Source: Microglena sp. YARC
Lineage: Eukaryota > Chlorophyta > Chlorophyceae > Chlamydomonadales > Chlamydomonadaceae
NCBI GenBank assembly: GCA_022414725.1
Contig: CM039463.1
Location: 72,147,574-72,211,573 of the forward strand
Direction: 5' to 3'
Length of the DNA: 64,000 nucleotides
Shown here: positions 21,401-34,720 of the stretch, one piece after another
How the letters are laid out: every line of letters begins with the position of its first letter
How positions within the stretch are numbered: position 1 is the first letter of the stretch
Made by a program: the position numbers and the translations under genes
Notes under the pieces: generated by a model
Seen by the model: only the letters and a program-made list of their open reading frames with translations
The model's database searches: none
Told to the model about the DNA's origin: nothing

Positions 21401-24400
21401 GTATTCCCCCTTGCAGCTACAGTGAGTTTCTGCCATAACTAGTCAAAGTATTCCCCCTTGCAGCTACAGTGAGTTTCTGCCATAACTAGTCAAAGTATTC
21501 CCCCTTGCAGCTTACAGTGAGTTTCTGCCATAACTAGTCAAAGTATTCCCCCTTGCAGCTACAGTGAGTTTCTGCCATAACTAGTCAAAGTATTTCCCCC
21601 TTGCAGCTACAGTGAGTTTCTGCCATAAACTAGTCAAAGTATTCCCCCTTGCAGCTACAGTGAGTTTCTGCATAACTAGTCAAAGTATTCCCCTTGCAGC
21701 TACAGTGAGTTTCTGCCATAACTAGTCAAAGTATTCCCCCTTGCAGCTACAGTGAGTTTCTGCCATAACTAGTCAAAGTATTCCCCCTTGCAGCTACAGT
21801 GAGTTTCTGCCATAAACTAGTCAAAGTATTCCCCCTTGCAGCTACAGTGAGTTTCTGCCATAACTAGTCAAATATTCCCCCTTGCCAACAGTGAGTTTCT
21901 GCCATAAACTAGTCAAAGCTATTCCCCCTTGCAGCCATAACTGCCAGTGAAGTTTCTGCCATAACTAGTCAAAGTATTCCCCCTTGCAGCTACAGTGAGT
22001 TTCTGCCATAGCTAGTCAAAGTATTCCCCCTTGCAGCTACAGTGAGTTTCTGCCATAACTAGTCAAAGTATTCCCCCTTGCAAGCTACAGTGAGTTTCTG
22101 CCATAACTAGTCAAAGTATTCCCCCTTGCAGCTACAGTGAGGCCCATAACTAGTCAAAGTATCCCCCTTGCAGCTACAGTGAGTTTCTGCCATAACTAGT
22201 CAAAGTATTCCCCCTTGCAGCTACAGTGAGTTTCTGCCATAACTAGTCAAAGTATTCCCCTTGCAGCTACAGTGAGTTTGCCATAACTAGTCAATATTCC
22301 CCCTTGCAGCTACAGTGAGTTTCTGCCATACTAGTCAAAGTATATCCCCCTTTGCAGCTACAGTGAGTTTCTACCATAACAATCAAAGTATTCCCCCTTG
22401 CAGCTACAGTGAGTTTCTGCCATAACTAGTCAAAGTATTCCCCCTTGCAGCTACAGTGAGTTTTGCCATAACTAGTCAAAGTATTCCCCCTTGCAGCTAC
22501 AGTGAGTTTCTGCCATAACTAGTCAAAGTATTCCCCTTGCAGCTACAGTGAGTTTCTGCCATAACTAGTCAAAGTATTCCCCCTTGCAGCTACAGTGAGT
22601 TTCTGCCATAACTAGTCAAAGTATTCCCCCTTGCAGCTACAGTGAGTTTCTGCCATAACTAGTCAAAGTATTCCCCCTTGCAGCTACAGTGATTTCTGCC
22701 ATAACTAGTCAAAGTATTCCCCCTTGCAGCTACAGTGAGTTTCTGCCATAACTAGTCAAAGTATTCCCCCTTGCAGCTACAGTGAGTTTCTGCCTATAAC
22801 TAGTCAAAGTATTCCCCCTTGCAGCTACAGTGAGTTTCTGCCATTAACTAGTCAAAGTATTCCTGCCCTTGCAGCTACAGTTGAGTTTCTGCCATAACTA
22901 GTCAAAATTTCCTTGCAGCTACAGTGAGTTTCTGCATAAACTATAACTAGTCAAAGTATTCCCCCTTGCAGCTACAGTGAGTTTCTGCCATAACTAGTCA
23001 AAGTATTCCCCCTTGCAGCTACAGTGAGTTTCTGCCATAACTAGTCAAAGTAATTCCCCTTGCAGCTACAGTGAGTTTCTGCCATAACTAGTCAAAGTAT
23101 TCCCCCTTGCAGCTACAGTGAGTTTCTGGCCATAAGCTAGTCAAAGTATTCCCCCCCTTGCAGCTACAGTGAGTTTCTGCCATAACTAGTCAAATATTCC
23201 CCCTTTGCAGCTACAGTGAGTTTCTGCCATAACTAGTCAAAGTATTCCCCCTTGCAGCTACAGTGAGTTTCTGCCATAACTAGTCAAAGTATTCCCCCTT
23301 GACAGCTACAGTGAGTTTCTGCCATAACTAGTCAAAGTATTCCCCCTTGCAGCTACAAGTGAGTTTCTGCCATAACTAGTCAAAGTATTCCCCCTTGCAG
23401 CTACAGTGAGTTTCTGCCATAACTAGTCAAGTATTCCCCCTTGCAGCTACAGTGAGTTTCTGCATAACAATCGAAATATTCCCCCTTGCAGCTACAGTGA
23501 GTTTTCTGCCATAACTAGTCAAAGTATTCCCCCTTGCAGCTACAGTGAGTTTCTGCCATAACTAGTCAAAGTAATTCCCCCCTTGCAGCTACAGTGAGTT
23601 TCTGCCATAACTAGTCAAAGTATTCCCCCTTGCAGCTACAGTGAGTTTCTGCCATAAACTAGTCAAAGTATTCCCCCTTGCAGCTACAGTGAGTTTCTGC
23701 CATAACTAGTCAAAGTATTCCCCCTTGCAGCTACAGTGAGTTTCTGCCATAACTAGTCAAAGTATTCCCCCTTGCAGCTACAAAGTGAGTTTCTGCCATA
23801 ACAATAGTCAAAGTATTCCCCTTGCAGCTACAGTGAGTTTCTGCCATAACTAGTCAAAGTATTCCCCTTGCAGCTACAGTGAGTTTCTGCCATAACTAGT
23901 CAAATATTTCCCCCTTGCAGCTACAGTGAGTTTCTGCCATAACTAGTCAAAGTATTCCCCCTTGCAGCTACAGTGAGTTTCTGCCATAAACTAGTCAAAG
24001 TATTCCCCCTTGCAGCTACAGTGAGTTTCTGCCATAACTAGTCAAAGTCATTCCCCCTTGCAGCTACAGTGAGTTTCTGCCATAACTAGTCAAAGTATTC
24101 CCCCTTGCAGCTACAGTGAGTTTTCTGCCATAACAGTCGAAAGTATTCCCCCTTGCAGCTACAGTGAGTTTCTGCCATAACTAGTCAAAGTATTCCCCCT
24201 TGCAGCTACAGTGAAGTTTCTATAACTAGTCAAAGTATTCCCCCTTGCAGCTACAGTGAGTTTTCTGCCATAACTAGTCAAAGTATTCCCCCTTGCAGCT
24301 ACAGTGAGTTTCTGCCATAACTAGTCAAAGTATTCCCCCTTGCAGCTACAGTGAGTTTTCTACATAAATTCGCCATAACTAGTCAAAGTATTCCCCCTTG

Positions 24401-27030
24401 CAGCTACAGTGAGTTTCTGCCATAACTAGTCAAAGTATTCCCCCTTGCAGCTACAGTGAGTTTCTGCCATAACTAGTCAAAGTATTCCCCCTTGCAGCTA
24501 CAGTGAGTTTCTGCCATAACTAGTCAAAGTATTCCCCCTTGCAGCTACAGTGAGTTTCTGCCATAACTAGTCAAAGTATTCCCCCTTGCAGCTACAGTGA
24601 GTTTCTGCCATAACTAGTCAAAGTATTCCCCCTTGCCAGCTAACAGTGAGTTTCTGCCATAACTATTATCAAAGTATTCCCCCTTGCAGCTACAGTGAGT
24701 TTCTGCCATAACTAGTCAAAGTATTCCCCCTTTGCAGCTACAGTGAGTTTCTAGCCATAACAATCGAAATATTCCCCCTTGCAGCTACAGTGAGTTTCTG
24801 CCATAACTAGTCAAAGTATTCCCCCTTGCAGCTACAGTGAGTTTCTACCATAACTAGTCAAAGTATTCCCCCTTGCAGCTACAGTGAGTTTCTGCCATAA
24901 ACTAGTCAAAGTATTCCCCCTTGCATAGCTACAGTGAGTTTCTGCCATAACTAGTCAAATATTCCCCCTTGCAGCTACAGTGAGTTTCTGCCATAAACTA
25001 GTCAAAGTATTCCCCCTTGCAGCTACAGTGAGTTTCTGCCATAACTAGTCAAAGTATTCCCCCTTGCAGCTACAGTGAGTTTCTGCCATAACTAGTCAAA
25101 GTATTCCCCCTTGCAAGCTACAGTGAGTTTTCTGCATAACAGTCAAAGTATTCCCCCTTGCAGCTACAGTGAGTTTCTGCCATAACTAATCAAAGTATTC
25201 CCCCTTGCAGCTACAGTGAGTTTCTGCCATAACTAGTCAAAGTATTCCCCCTTGCAGCTACAGTGAGTTTCTGCCATAACTAGTCAAAGTATTCCCCCTT
25301 GCAGCTACAGTGAGTTTCTGCCATAAACTAGTCAAAGTATTCCCCCTTGTCAGCTACAGTGAGTTTCTGCCATAACTAGTCAAAGTATTCCCCCTTGCAG
25401 CTACAGTGAGTTTCTGCCATAACTAGTCAAAGTATTCCCCCTTGCAGCTACAGTGAGTTTCTGCCATAACTAGTCAAAGTATTCCCCCTTGCACTACAGT
25501 GAGTTTCTACCAACAATCGAAATATCCTGCGTGAGTTTCTGCCATAACTAGTCAAAGTATCCCCTTGCAGCTACAGTGAGTTTCTACCAATAACAATCGA
25601 AATATTCCCCTTGCAGCTACAGTGAGTTTCTGCCATAACTAGTCAAAGTATTCCCCCTTGCAGCTACAGTGAGTTTCTACCATAACTAATCGTATTCCCC
25701 CTGCAGCTACAGTGAGTTTCTGCCATAACTAGTCAAAGTATTCCCCCTTGCAGCTACAGTGATTTCTGCCATAACTAGTCAAAGTATTCCCACCTTGCAG
25801 CTTACAGTGAGTTTCTGCCATAACAGTTCAAAGTATATATTATCCCCCTTGCAGCTACAGTGAGTTTCTGCCATAACTAGTCAAAGTATTCCCCCTTGCA
25901 GCTACAATGAGTTTCTGCCATAACTAGTCAAAGTATTCCCCCTTGCAGCTACAGTGAGTTTCTGCCATAACTAGTCAAAGTATTCCCCCTTGCAGCTACA
26001 GTGAGTTTCTACCATAACAATCGAAATATCTACAGTGAGTTTCTGCCATAACTAGTCAAATGTATTCCCCCTTGCAGCTACAGTGAGTTTCTACCATAAC
26101 ATAGTCAAAATTCCCCCTTGCAGCTACAGTGAGTTTCCCCTCTTAAAGTATTCCCCTTGCAGCTACAGTGAGTTTCTGCCATAACTAGTCAAAGTATTCC
26201 CCCTTGCAGCTACATGAGTTTCTGCCATAAACTAGTCAAAGTATTCCCTTGCCTGCAAACTAGCAAAGTATTCCCCTTGCAGCTGAGTTTCTGCCATAAC
26301 TAGTCAAAGTATTCCCCCTTGCAGCTACAGTGAGTTTCTGCCATAACTAGTCAAGTATTCCCCCTTGCAGCTACAGTGATTTCTGCCACTTCTACAATGC
26401 CCTACCCCTTGCAGCTACACTGCCATAATAGTCAAAAGTATATTCCCCCTTCCATCTAAAGTATTTCCCGCCTTGCCAAACTAGTTCCCCCTTGCATCTA
26501 CAGTGAGTTTCTGCATAACTAGTCAAAGTATTCCCCCTTGCAGCTACAGTGAGTTTCTCTACCATAACTAGTCAAAGTATTCCCCCTTGCAGCTACAGTG
26601 GAGTTTTCTGCCATAACTAGTCAAAGTATTCCCCTTGCCAGCTACAGTGAGTTTCAGCCATAACTACGTCAAAAGTATTCCCCTTGCAGCTACAGTGAGT
26701 TTCTGCCATAACTAGTCAAAGTATTCCCCCTTGCAGCTACAGTGAGTTTCCCATAACAATCGAAAGTATTCCCTTGCAGCTACAGTGAGTTTTCTAGCCA
26801 TAACTAGTCAATATTCCCCTTGCAGCTACAGAGTTTCTCCATAAACTTCGAAAAACGTATTCCCCTTGCAAGCTTGCAGTGAGTTTCTCCATAATAATGT
26901 TTCTGCCCATGGATAATATCAAAGTCTTTACCTGCCTACACTAGATTTTCAGCCACATGGATAACTAGCAAATTATTTCCCCCTTGCAGCTACAGTGAGT
27001 TTTCTGCCATAACTAATCAAGTGTTCCCAC
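18480..27030 (+). repeat. 47-bp satellite array, about 180 units (8.5 kb)
   Basis: The consensus unit reads GTGAGTTTCTGCC, ATAACTAGTCAAAG, TATTCCCCCTTGCAG, CTACA. The first ~2.5 kb is nearly perfect, apart from C4/C5 variation. From about 21060 onward single-base indels and truncated units become frequent. Each unit begins with a donor-like GTGAGT and ends with a pyrimidine tract plus TTGCAG, like a 42-nt GT-AG intron separated by 5-nt spacers. Divergent monomers flank it at 18480-18760 and 28360-28960. No open frame crosses it. Confidence 0.95.
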
Positions 27031-28340
27031 TTGCAAGGTTCTCTGCTGAATGTTGTCACAACTAATGAAAGGTAACAACGCCCTTCAGCTACATCCTACA
27101 GTGATGACGCTCGCCTCCCTCGTACACCAGCATTTCTTGGCCACACGTACGCATGAGGAGTCCCTCCCGCCTGGGAGGGTGACCACTTACTATGTCTTGC
27201 CATGGGTGGACTTTTCCCAACAGCTGCGGCGTACGGGGAGGGTCCCTTAACACCATCGCCCGCCTCCAGGCCTTATCTTTTCTTTTTTTACAGTGATTGA
27301 CCTAGAGCGACACCAGCACCACATTCCATGGATACGCGAAATGTGAGAGTGCACCCGAGTGAATACAAATCGTGCATAGCTGGTTCTTCAAACACCACCA
27401 TCGAGTGCACCAGTCCACATTCCCATCCGATAGAGCGAATGTGAGTGTGCACCGCATGAATTACAAATCTGTGCACCAGTGGTTCTTCAACACCACCTGG
27501 AGTGGCACAGTCCACATTCACAAAAAACGAGGGAATGTGAGTGTGCACCGCCAGTGATATACAGAATTGTGATAGTGGTTCTTCAAACACCGTACCACTA
27601 AAAGGCTCCAGAGTGCAAACCAGAGGTCCCACATTCCAATAAAAGAACGAAATGTGAGAGAGCACGGACCAAACAGTGAGAATAGCAAATCTGTGCATAG
27701 TCCGATTTATTCAAACACCACCTGGATGAGGCACCAGTCAACATTCCATGTGAGAGTAGAAAATGTGAGTCTGTGCACCGCCAGTGAGATACAATATCAT
27801 GCATAGTGGTTCTTCAAACCACCACCTGGAGCGGACCAGCCGAATCCACATTCTAATGATTAGAGATCAAATGTGAGTGTGCAACGCGCTAGTGATAACA
27901 AATACGTGCATAGTCGTTCTTCAAAACACCAACCTGGAGCGTCACGACTGGTCCACATTCAGCACATAAAGAGTGGAATATGAGTGTGCACTGCGCAGTG
28001 TGATACAAATAATGTATTGCGCCTATTGAAACAAACACATGGAGTGCACTTAGTTATCTCATTCCCTGTGAGAGTGGAATGTGAGTGTTGCACATGCCAG
28101 TGAGATACAAATCGTATCATTGATGGTTCTTCAACACCACCTGGAGTGCACCAGTCCAGGACAGTCACATAAAGAGCGGGACGTGAGTGAAGCAGTGCAG
28201 TGTGATATAAATAAGTGTAATGGCAATGGTCAGGTCCAGGTTACATCAGGGTTTTAGGGTTTGGGGAATTAGTGGGTAATCATTCGATACAAGTCCCAAA
28301 TGATGTATGAAGGTAGTGGCCTTCATTTATCATTTGGAAC
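27031..28340. repeat. Degenerate ~105-bp repeats and right flank of the satellite
   Basis: Blocks with AAATCGTGCATAGTGGTTC, TTCAAACACCACCTGGAG and GTGCACCAGTCCACATTC recur about nine times with many indels. The end matches the left flank at 17640-17900. No gene is recognised. Confidence 0.65.
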
Positions 28341-29030
28341 AGTCAGCTACAGTGAGTTTTCCCGGCCATGACTAAATGAGGGAACTGCCCTGCCGCTGAC
28401 CTCTGCTGAGTTTCTGACATAACTACTGAAGTGTAAAATCCCTTCAGCATACTAAACCTCCAGTATGTGACCTGGAGCGCACTAGTCCACAATCCAATGT
28501 GAGCAACCGCTTGGTGCGGATCACTTAGCACTTACCAGTGTGATGTAAATAAGTGGCAATGGCAAGTGGTTAGGGTGCCAAATAAGCCGCTAGCAGGTAC
28601 TCAGATAAGTTTCTGCCCATTAACTAGTGAACGGTTACTGCCCCCCTCTCTTTGGCCAGGTGCTACACCAACCCGTGATGAGTTTCTTGGCATGGAGTAG
28701 TTATCAATGGTATTAATCAAGGTATCTGCCCCTGCGGTGTAGGTTTCTGCCTATGATCAGTTTCTGCCTCGAATAATCAAAGTTTTTCTCTTTGCAGGAA
28801 CATTGATGAGTTTCTGCCACGAATAATAAAAGTTTTTCCCCTTGCAGGTACACTGATGAGTTTCTGCCACAAATTATCAAGCATTTCGCTCTTGCAGGTA
28901 CTGACTGCTGAAGTTTCTGCATGGACAAGCAAAGTATTTCCCCTCTTAGGTACACTGTGATGTTTCAGTTCATTATCATCATGCCTGCAGCTAATACAGC
29001 ATCTTGACTGGAAATGTCCTACATGGCTCA
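28341..29030 (+). repeat. Divergent satellite monomers
   Basis: GATGAGTTTCTGCCAC, AATAATAAAAG and TTTTTCCCCTTGCAGG recur at 28745-28950 and relate to the 47-bp unit. They lack the GTGAGT form, suggesting an older variant. Confidence 0.6.
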
Positions 29031-31980
29031 AATATGGTCACAAAAAAATGGGATGTGTATATCGGTTTTTTTTAATAAGCTTAGGCAAGCTAAAGTAAAA
29101 GCTGCCTAAGGCTCGCTAAGTACCGCCCAAGCGAGGGCCATTAAGGTACTTGAAAGCACTGGTTTTGATACAGTAAAGGGTTAGCATTTGGATCGTTGGT
29201 GCAAAGTCCACATTTGGGATCGTGCCATGGGGAAGCCCACCACGCATTTGATCGTTCATAAGCCCTCATTTGAACCAAGAAAAGTACGCCAAAAGATCGT
29301 CATTAAAATTCGCGCCATTTTACATTTCGATACTTCTGTATTAAATTCCGCCATTTAAAGAAATGAGCTGCATGCAAAGAAAATACCGTTCATATTCCAG
29401 GATCTGCCTTCTGAGATCTGCCTTTTTTAAACATTTTATATTTTAACATAAGTATTTTATATACTTGGAAGGGGTTTGCTTAGAGTTCTGTGGTGGTTGT
29501 TGTCGATAAACATTCAACCAAAGTTCCTAAATGGCCCCTGTAACCTGGCGGTAACTCCAAGTACCTTTAGGGCCCTCTGTATCTGGGCGGTACTTGCGAA
29601 GTATGTAGGGTCAGCTCTTCCTTTACTTTAGCTGCCTAATATTGGCAAGTGGCCCTTCAAGTGGGACCGCCTCCCTAGGGGGCATTAAGGGGCCCACTTG
29701 CCGAGTTACCTTAATGACCAGAAGGAATAGGCCCGGTACTTGAATGGACCCCTAGGAGGGGTCCCACTTGGTAAAGAAAACTGGCTTAATTTTTTATGCC
29801 AATTTATATAATAGCATAGTATTATTATGACTGCTTTAATATAGATAGAATTTTATAGGCCCTGCCGCTTTAATATAGAACCGTATAATTAGCTGATAAA
29901 AACAGATCGAAGACTTGCAGGAATTGATATCGCGGCCTTCGTTTCTCCCAGCAATGATGTATTAAAGCACATCACCTAATGAATAAATGCATTGTAATTA
30001 AAAGCAATCACCTAATCGAATAAATGTTATTATGATTAATTCCCAAGCAAGCACCTAATGCCTAAAAGAATTAAAAACAAAGTGCCGGATACTTAGCCCA
30101 GACTGAAGGGAAAGAAGTGCCAAATACTTTAGCACGTTTACTAGTAAATACCTACTCAAGCTAAACGCTAAAAGCATTACACGCAAAGCTAATAGCACAC
30201 TTTTCTTGTTCGAAAGTCTATACTAACGCCTAATTTGGCCAGGAGTTATTGATTTCGATTAGGTGGCTTGCTTTAAGGCAATTATTGATGTAACTCCGGT
30301 GCTTCTTTAAGACAATCTACACTGCGACTTTGCTGCTTTAAGGCAGTACCTAAAAAATGTATTAATTTTATACCAGATTTAAAAAAATAAAAAAATAATA
30401 ATAAAGATCTTTATCAGCTACTTGACTATGACAGGACGCAAGGGCCTTAAGTAATTAAATTAAGGAACTAAAAGTAACCGCAGTGAGGCCCTCCCCTATT
30501 TGTTGCTGTAGTTAAATGTCTCTAAATAAGTGACTTCAAACAGCTTTTCTTGTAGTGCTGCTAAGAAGACTTCCAAGTACCGTCCGCCCATTCCTCTGTC
30601 TCATGGGTAAAAACTAGTACGCCCATATAAATAGGCGGACTAGCTTAACCCCGCCCCAAACCAAAGGGGTATCCAAGTACCTTTATGGCCTGCCTGGGCA
30701 TTAAGGTACTCCAGGTTACCTTTAGGGCCCTATGGGCATTCCAAGTGGGACACCCTCCCTACCCTAGGGGCATTCAAGTACCTTATAATGGCCCCTGTAT
30801 CTCGTATCTGGGCGGTACTCCAGGTACCTTAAGGGCTCTATTACTGTCTGGGCATTCCAAGTACCGCCCTCTGGGCATAAAGGTACTCCAGGTACCGGCC
30901 TATTCCTCTGGGCGGTACCAGCGCGAGTATTAGGCAGCTTTTCCTAATTAGCTGCTAATTACTTGGCAAGTCTTGGGGCAGCTCTTAGCATGTGGGAGCC
31001 CCCTCCCTAACCCTAGGGTAAGGGAGGGGCCCACTTTACGAGTACCGTGCCCAGGTACAGGGGCCATAAAGGTACTTGAATGGTACCCTCCGGAGTATTG
31101 ACCATAAGGCAGCTTTTCTATTAGCTGCTAATACTTGGCAAGTGGGCCCCTTAATGCCCCTAGGGTATAGGAAGGTCCCACTTTGAAGGGGTCCCACTTG
31201 CGAGTAAGCCCGCCCAGGTACATACAGGGGCCATTCAAGTACCTATTAGGGCGCCTCTGGCGGTACCCCGCGAGTATTAGGCAGCTTTTCTAGTAGCTGC
31301 CTATGGTAAATACTTGGCAAGTCCTTGTCTTGGGCAGCTTTTCTTTTACTTTCCTTTAGCTGCCCTATGGTAAGACTTGAAAGGTACTTTAAAGGTACCC
31401 GCGAGTATTAGGCCAGCTTTTTCTAGTAAGCTGGGCCTAATACTTGGCAAGTCTTGGGGCAGCTTTTTTACTATTAGCTTGGCCTAATGACTTGAAGTGG
31501 GGCCCCCAGGGGAGGGGCCCACTTGCAAGTATGAATTGAAGAATGAGGCAGCTACAATCAAGTGGGACCCCCTCTTGGGGGGGGTCCACTATGCGAGTAC
31601 CGCCCAGGTAATGGCCATTAAGGTACTTGAAAAAAGCTGCCATACTGCGCGGTACCATTTAAAATACCTTTCAAGTACCTTTAGGTGGGTGAAAAACCTT
31701 CTAATTTATTAATTTCTATCTTTTCTTAAACTTAATGTTTTTTTTGATAAAACACTTTTTATATTATATATTTAAGAAAAAGACTTTTTTTTTTTAATTC
31801 AATATTTGTATCTCTAAAGTGTCTTTGAAATAAAGTTTGACTCTTTTTTTAAATACGGATTTAAATATTTGAACGAAAGCCATAAAGATTTCAAAGATTT
31901 TCGTAATCACTTAAGGTTGGTCTCGATAATCTTCATAAAAGTTTTTTTTTGTATGGGAATAACTCATTATTAATTGGCAA
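29031..31980. repeat. Low-quality or degenerate repeat region
   Basis: 29.0-30.6 kb shows no recognisable gene. 30.6-31.7 kb is a mosaic of GGTACTTGAA, GGGCAGCTTTTCTA and AAGTGGGACCCCC blocks in variable order. 31.7-31.96 kb is AT-rich. Frames are short and no splice-supported exon is seen. Confidence 0.45.
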
Positions 31981-32270
31981 CATTTTTAGATTTTCTCATC
32001 CTGCATATCGCATCGCGAAGTTCGTGTATAGCATCCAACATACTGTTGCTGGAAACACATGGCAGCCAACATATTGTTGCTGGAAATACATGGTATCCTA
32101 CATACCATCGCTGAAAGGTCGTAATAGCATTCCAACATACTGTCGCGGATATCAATTGGCATAGCTAACATAGCGTCGCTTGGAAATGTCCTACATATTC
32201 TAGTCCTACATACGCGTGCTGGAAAGGTCGTACATAGCATCCCGCAACATACTGTTGCTGGGAAATACAT
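31981..32270. repeat. Short tandem repeats beside the gap
   Basis: ACATACTGTTGCTGGAAATAC and similar blocks recur several times up to the N run. Confidence 0.6.
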
Positions 32271-33270
32271 NNNNNNNNNNNNNNNNNNNNNNNNNNNNNN
32301 NNNNNNNNNNNNNNNNNNNNNNNNNNNNNNNNNNNNNNNNNNNNNNNNNNNNNNNNNNNNNNNNNNNNNNNNNNNNNNNNNNNNNNNNNNNNNNNNNNNN
32401 NNNNNNNNNNNNNNNNNNNNNNNNNNNNNNNNNNNNNNNNNNNNNNNNNNNNNNNNNNNNNNNNNNNNNNNNNNNNNNNNNNNNNNNNNNNNNNNNNNNN
32501 NNNNNNNNNNNNNNNNNNNNNNNNNNNNNNNNNNNNNNNNNNNNNNNNNNNNNNNNNNNNNNNNNNNNNNNNNNNNNNNNNNNNNNNNNNNNNNNNNNNN
32601 NNNNNNNNNNNNNNNNNNNNNNNNNNNNNNNNNNNNNNNNNNNNNNNNNNNNNNNNNNNNNNNNNNNNNNNNNNNNNNNNNNNNNNNNNNNNNNNNNNNN
32701 NNNNNNNNNNNNNNNNNNNNNNNNNNNNNNNNNNNNNNNNNNNNNNNNNNNNNNNNNNNNNNNNNNNNNNNNNNNNNNNNNNNNNNNNNNNNNNNNNNNN
32801 NNNNNNNNNNNNNNNNNNNNNNNNNNNNNNNNNNNNNNNNNNNNNNNNNNNNNNNNNNNNNNNNNNNNNNNNNNNNNNNNNNNNNNNNNNNNNNNNNNNN
32901 NNNNNNNNNNNNNNNNNNNNNNNNNNNNNNNNNNNNNNNNNNNNNNNNNNNNNNNNNNNNNNNNNNNNNNNNNNNNNNNNNNNNNNNNNNNNNNNNNNNN
33001 NNNNNNNNNNNNNNNNNNNNNNNNNNNNNNNNNNNNNNNNNNNNNNNNNNNNNNNNNNNNNNNNNNNNNNNNNNNNNNNNNNNNNNNNNNNNNNNNNNNN
33101 NNNNNNNNNNNNNNNNNNNNNNNNNNNNNNNNNNNNNNNNNNNNNNNNNNNNNNNNNNNNNNNNNNNNNNNNNNNNNNNNNNNNNNNNNNNNNNNNNNNN
33201 NNNNNNNNNNNNNNNNNNNNNNNNNNNNNNNNNNNNNNNNNNNNNNNNNNNNNNNNNNNNNNNNNNNNNN
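32271..33270. other. Assembly gap of exactly 1000 N
   Basis: A round-number N run implies a scaffold join of unknown true length. It falls inside or just beyond the pseudouridine synthase gene, hiding its later exons. Confidence 0.98.
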
Positions 33271-33337
33271 GGTGGCGAGATGGGCGTACGTCGTAGTAGG
33301 TGTGGGTGAGTTTAGTGCGTGCTGATCTGTATGGGCA

Positions 33338-34720
33338 TTACCGGCCGGAAGCAGGACTTTGGCGCCAATCAACCTGGGTAAGAGCAAAATTGAGACGCGA
33401 GCAAGTTTGATTGTGGAAACAGATACATGGATGCGTGTGGTGGTTGCGCTGGTGGTGGTGGGTAGTGGGTGGGTAAACGTGGGGTAGTGGAGGGATGTGA
33501 GTGTAGGGGTAGTGGGTGTGTTGAGTTAGTGTGTCTGCGCCGCCATTTGTTTTTCCCCCCCCAACCCCGCGTCTGCGGCCCCCGCGGCAGCCACCGACTT
33601 TGTACGCCCCCAATCACCCCCTGGGTTAAGGTGGCAAATGGAACTAATGCCCAAAGTGGTTGGGCTGGGTAGTGGGGTAGTTGGGTAGTGGGTGTGGTTC
33701 GAGTAGTTTAAGTCTGGCTCACCGGCCGGCAGCACGACTTTGCACGCCAATTCACCTGGGTAAGTTGCAATGGAACAGCAAGGGTTCTGGGTTGGTAGAT
33801 GGTGGGTTAATGGGAGTGGGTAGTAGGTGTGGTTGAGTAGTGCGTCATGGGCATCACCGCCGGGAAGCAGGACTTTGGCGCCTGATCACCCTGGGTAAGA
33901 GCAATTGAACGAGAGCCAAGTTTGATGTGTGTCACAGATACATTGGACGGTGGTGGGTTGTGTGGATGGTTGGGTAGTGGTAGTAGTGAGGGTGAATGTA
34001 GTATCATATGGGCGTTTCATATATACTACTTGCAAGCCGCATATATTACTACTGAAGCCCATATATACTACTGAAGGGTAGTGGTAGTAGTGGTACTATT
34101 AAATATAGTGGTAGTAGTGGTAATATGAATATAAGTGGGTAGTAGTGGTAATCATGATACATGGATGGCGTGGTGGGTTGGTGGATGGTGGTGGTAGTGG
34201 TAGCTAGGTGAGGGTGAGGAGTATATGTGGGCTTCATGCCAGGGAAGCACAACTTTGAAACCAAAAGCACCTTCAAGAGCAATTGAAACGGTAGCAAGTT
34301 TGAACTGTGCGTCGTCCATATACATTATGGGTTGGTGGATGGTGGTTGGGTTGTGGGTGGGTAGTGGAGCGTGGGTAGTGGGTAGTGGTGAGGGTGAGTA
34401 GTATATATCTATGTATAATATCCTATAATATATATATTAGAAGTAATAATATCTCATAGTATATATCTAGTAGGTATATATGATAGGTGGTAGTATATAT
34501 CACATATGAGCAATCATATACATGGGCATCACGCCAGGAAGCACATCTTTGACGCCAATCACCTGCAAGGTGATGGTTGGTGGATGGTGGTGGGTGGTTG
34601 GGGTGGGTGTGGGTGGTAGGAGCATATTTATATGAGTTGTATATATGCAGACTAAATATATGGGCATCACCGCCAGAAGCACATCTTTAGACAACCAATC
34701 AACTGTATACATATATATGG
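33338..34720 (-). repeat. Array of pseudouridine synthase exon 4 copies
   Basis: Copies with acceptor (CCCAG or TGCAG), ATTGGCGCCAAAGTCCTGC-like core and GGTAATGCC/GGTGATGCC donor region lie near 33343-33378, 33722-33760, 33855-33893, 34235-34272, 34527-34568 and 34665-34705. A more diverged copy is near 36183-36225. Spacers are GTGGGTAGTGG-type repeats. Many copies have single-base indels. Confidence 0.65.
34533..34562 (-). CDS. Pseudouridine synthase exon 4, candidate copy
   Basis: 30 nt, phase 0, after CCTTGCAG and before GTGATG. It encodes [10 protein letters not shown], which fits the strand following HSLST in plant homologues. Several similar copies exist and local sequence is indel-prone, so the choice is tentative. 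Confidence 0.4.

Noticed and set aside
18480..27030. CRISPR-like array
   Set aside because: The unit is a head-to-tail 47-bp satellite without unique spacers, in a eukaryotic genome.
32206..33387. Frames of 370-390 codons on both strands
   Set aside because: They consist almost entirely of N from the assembly gap.
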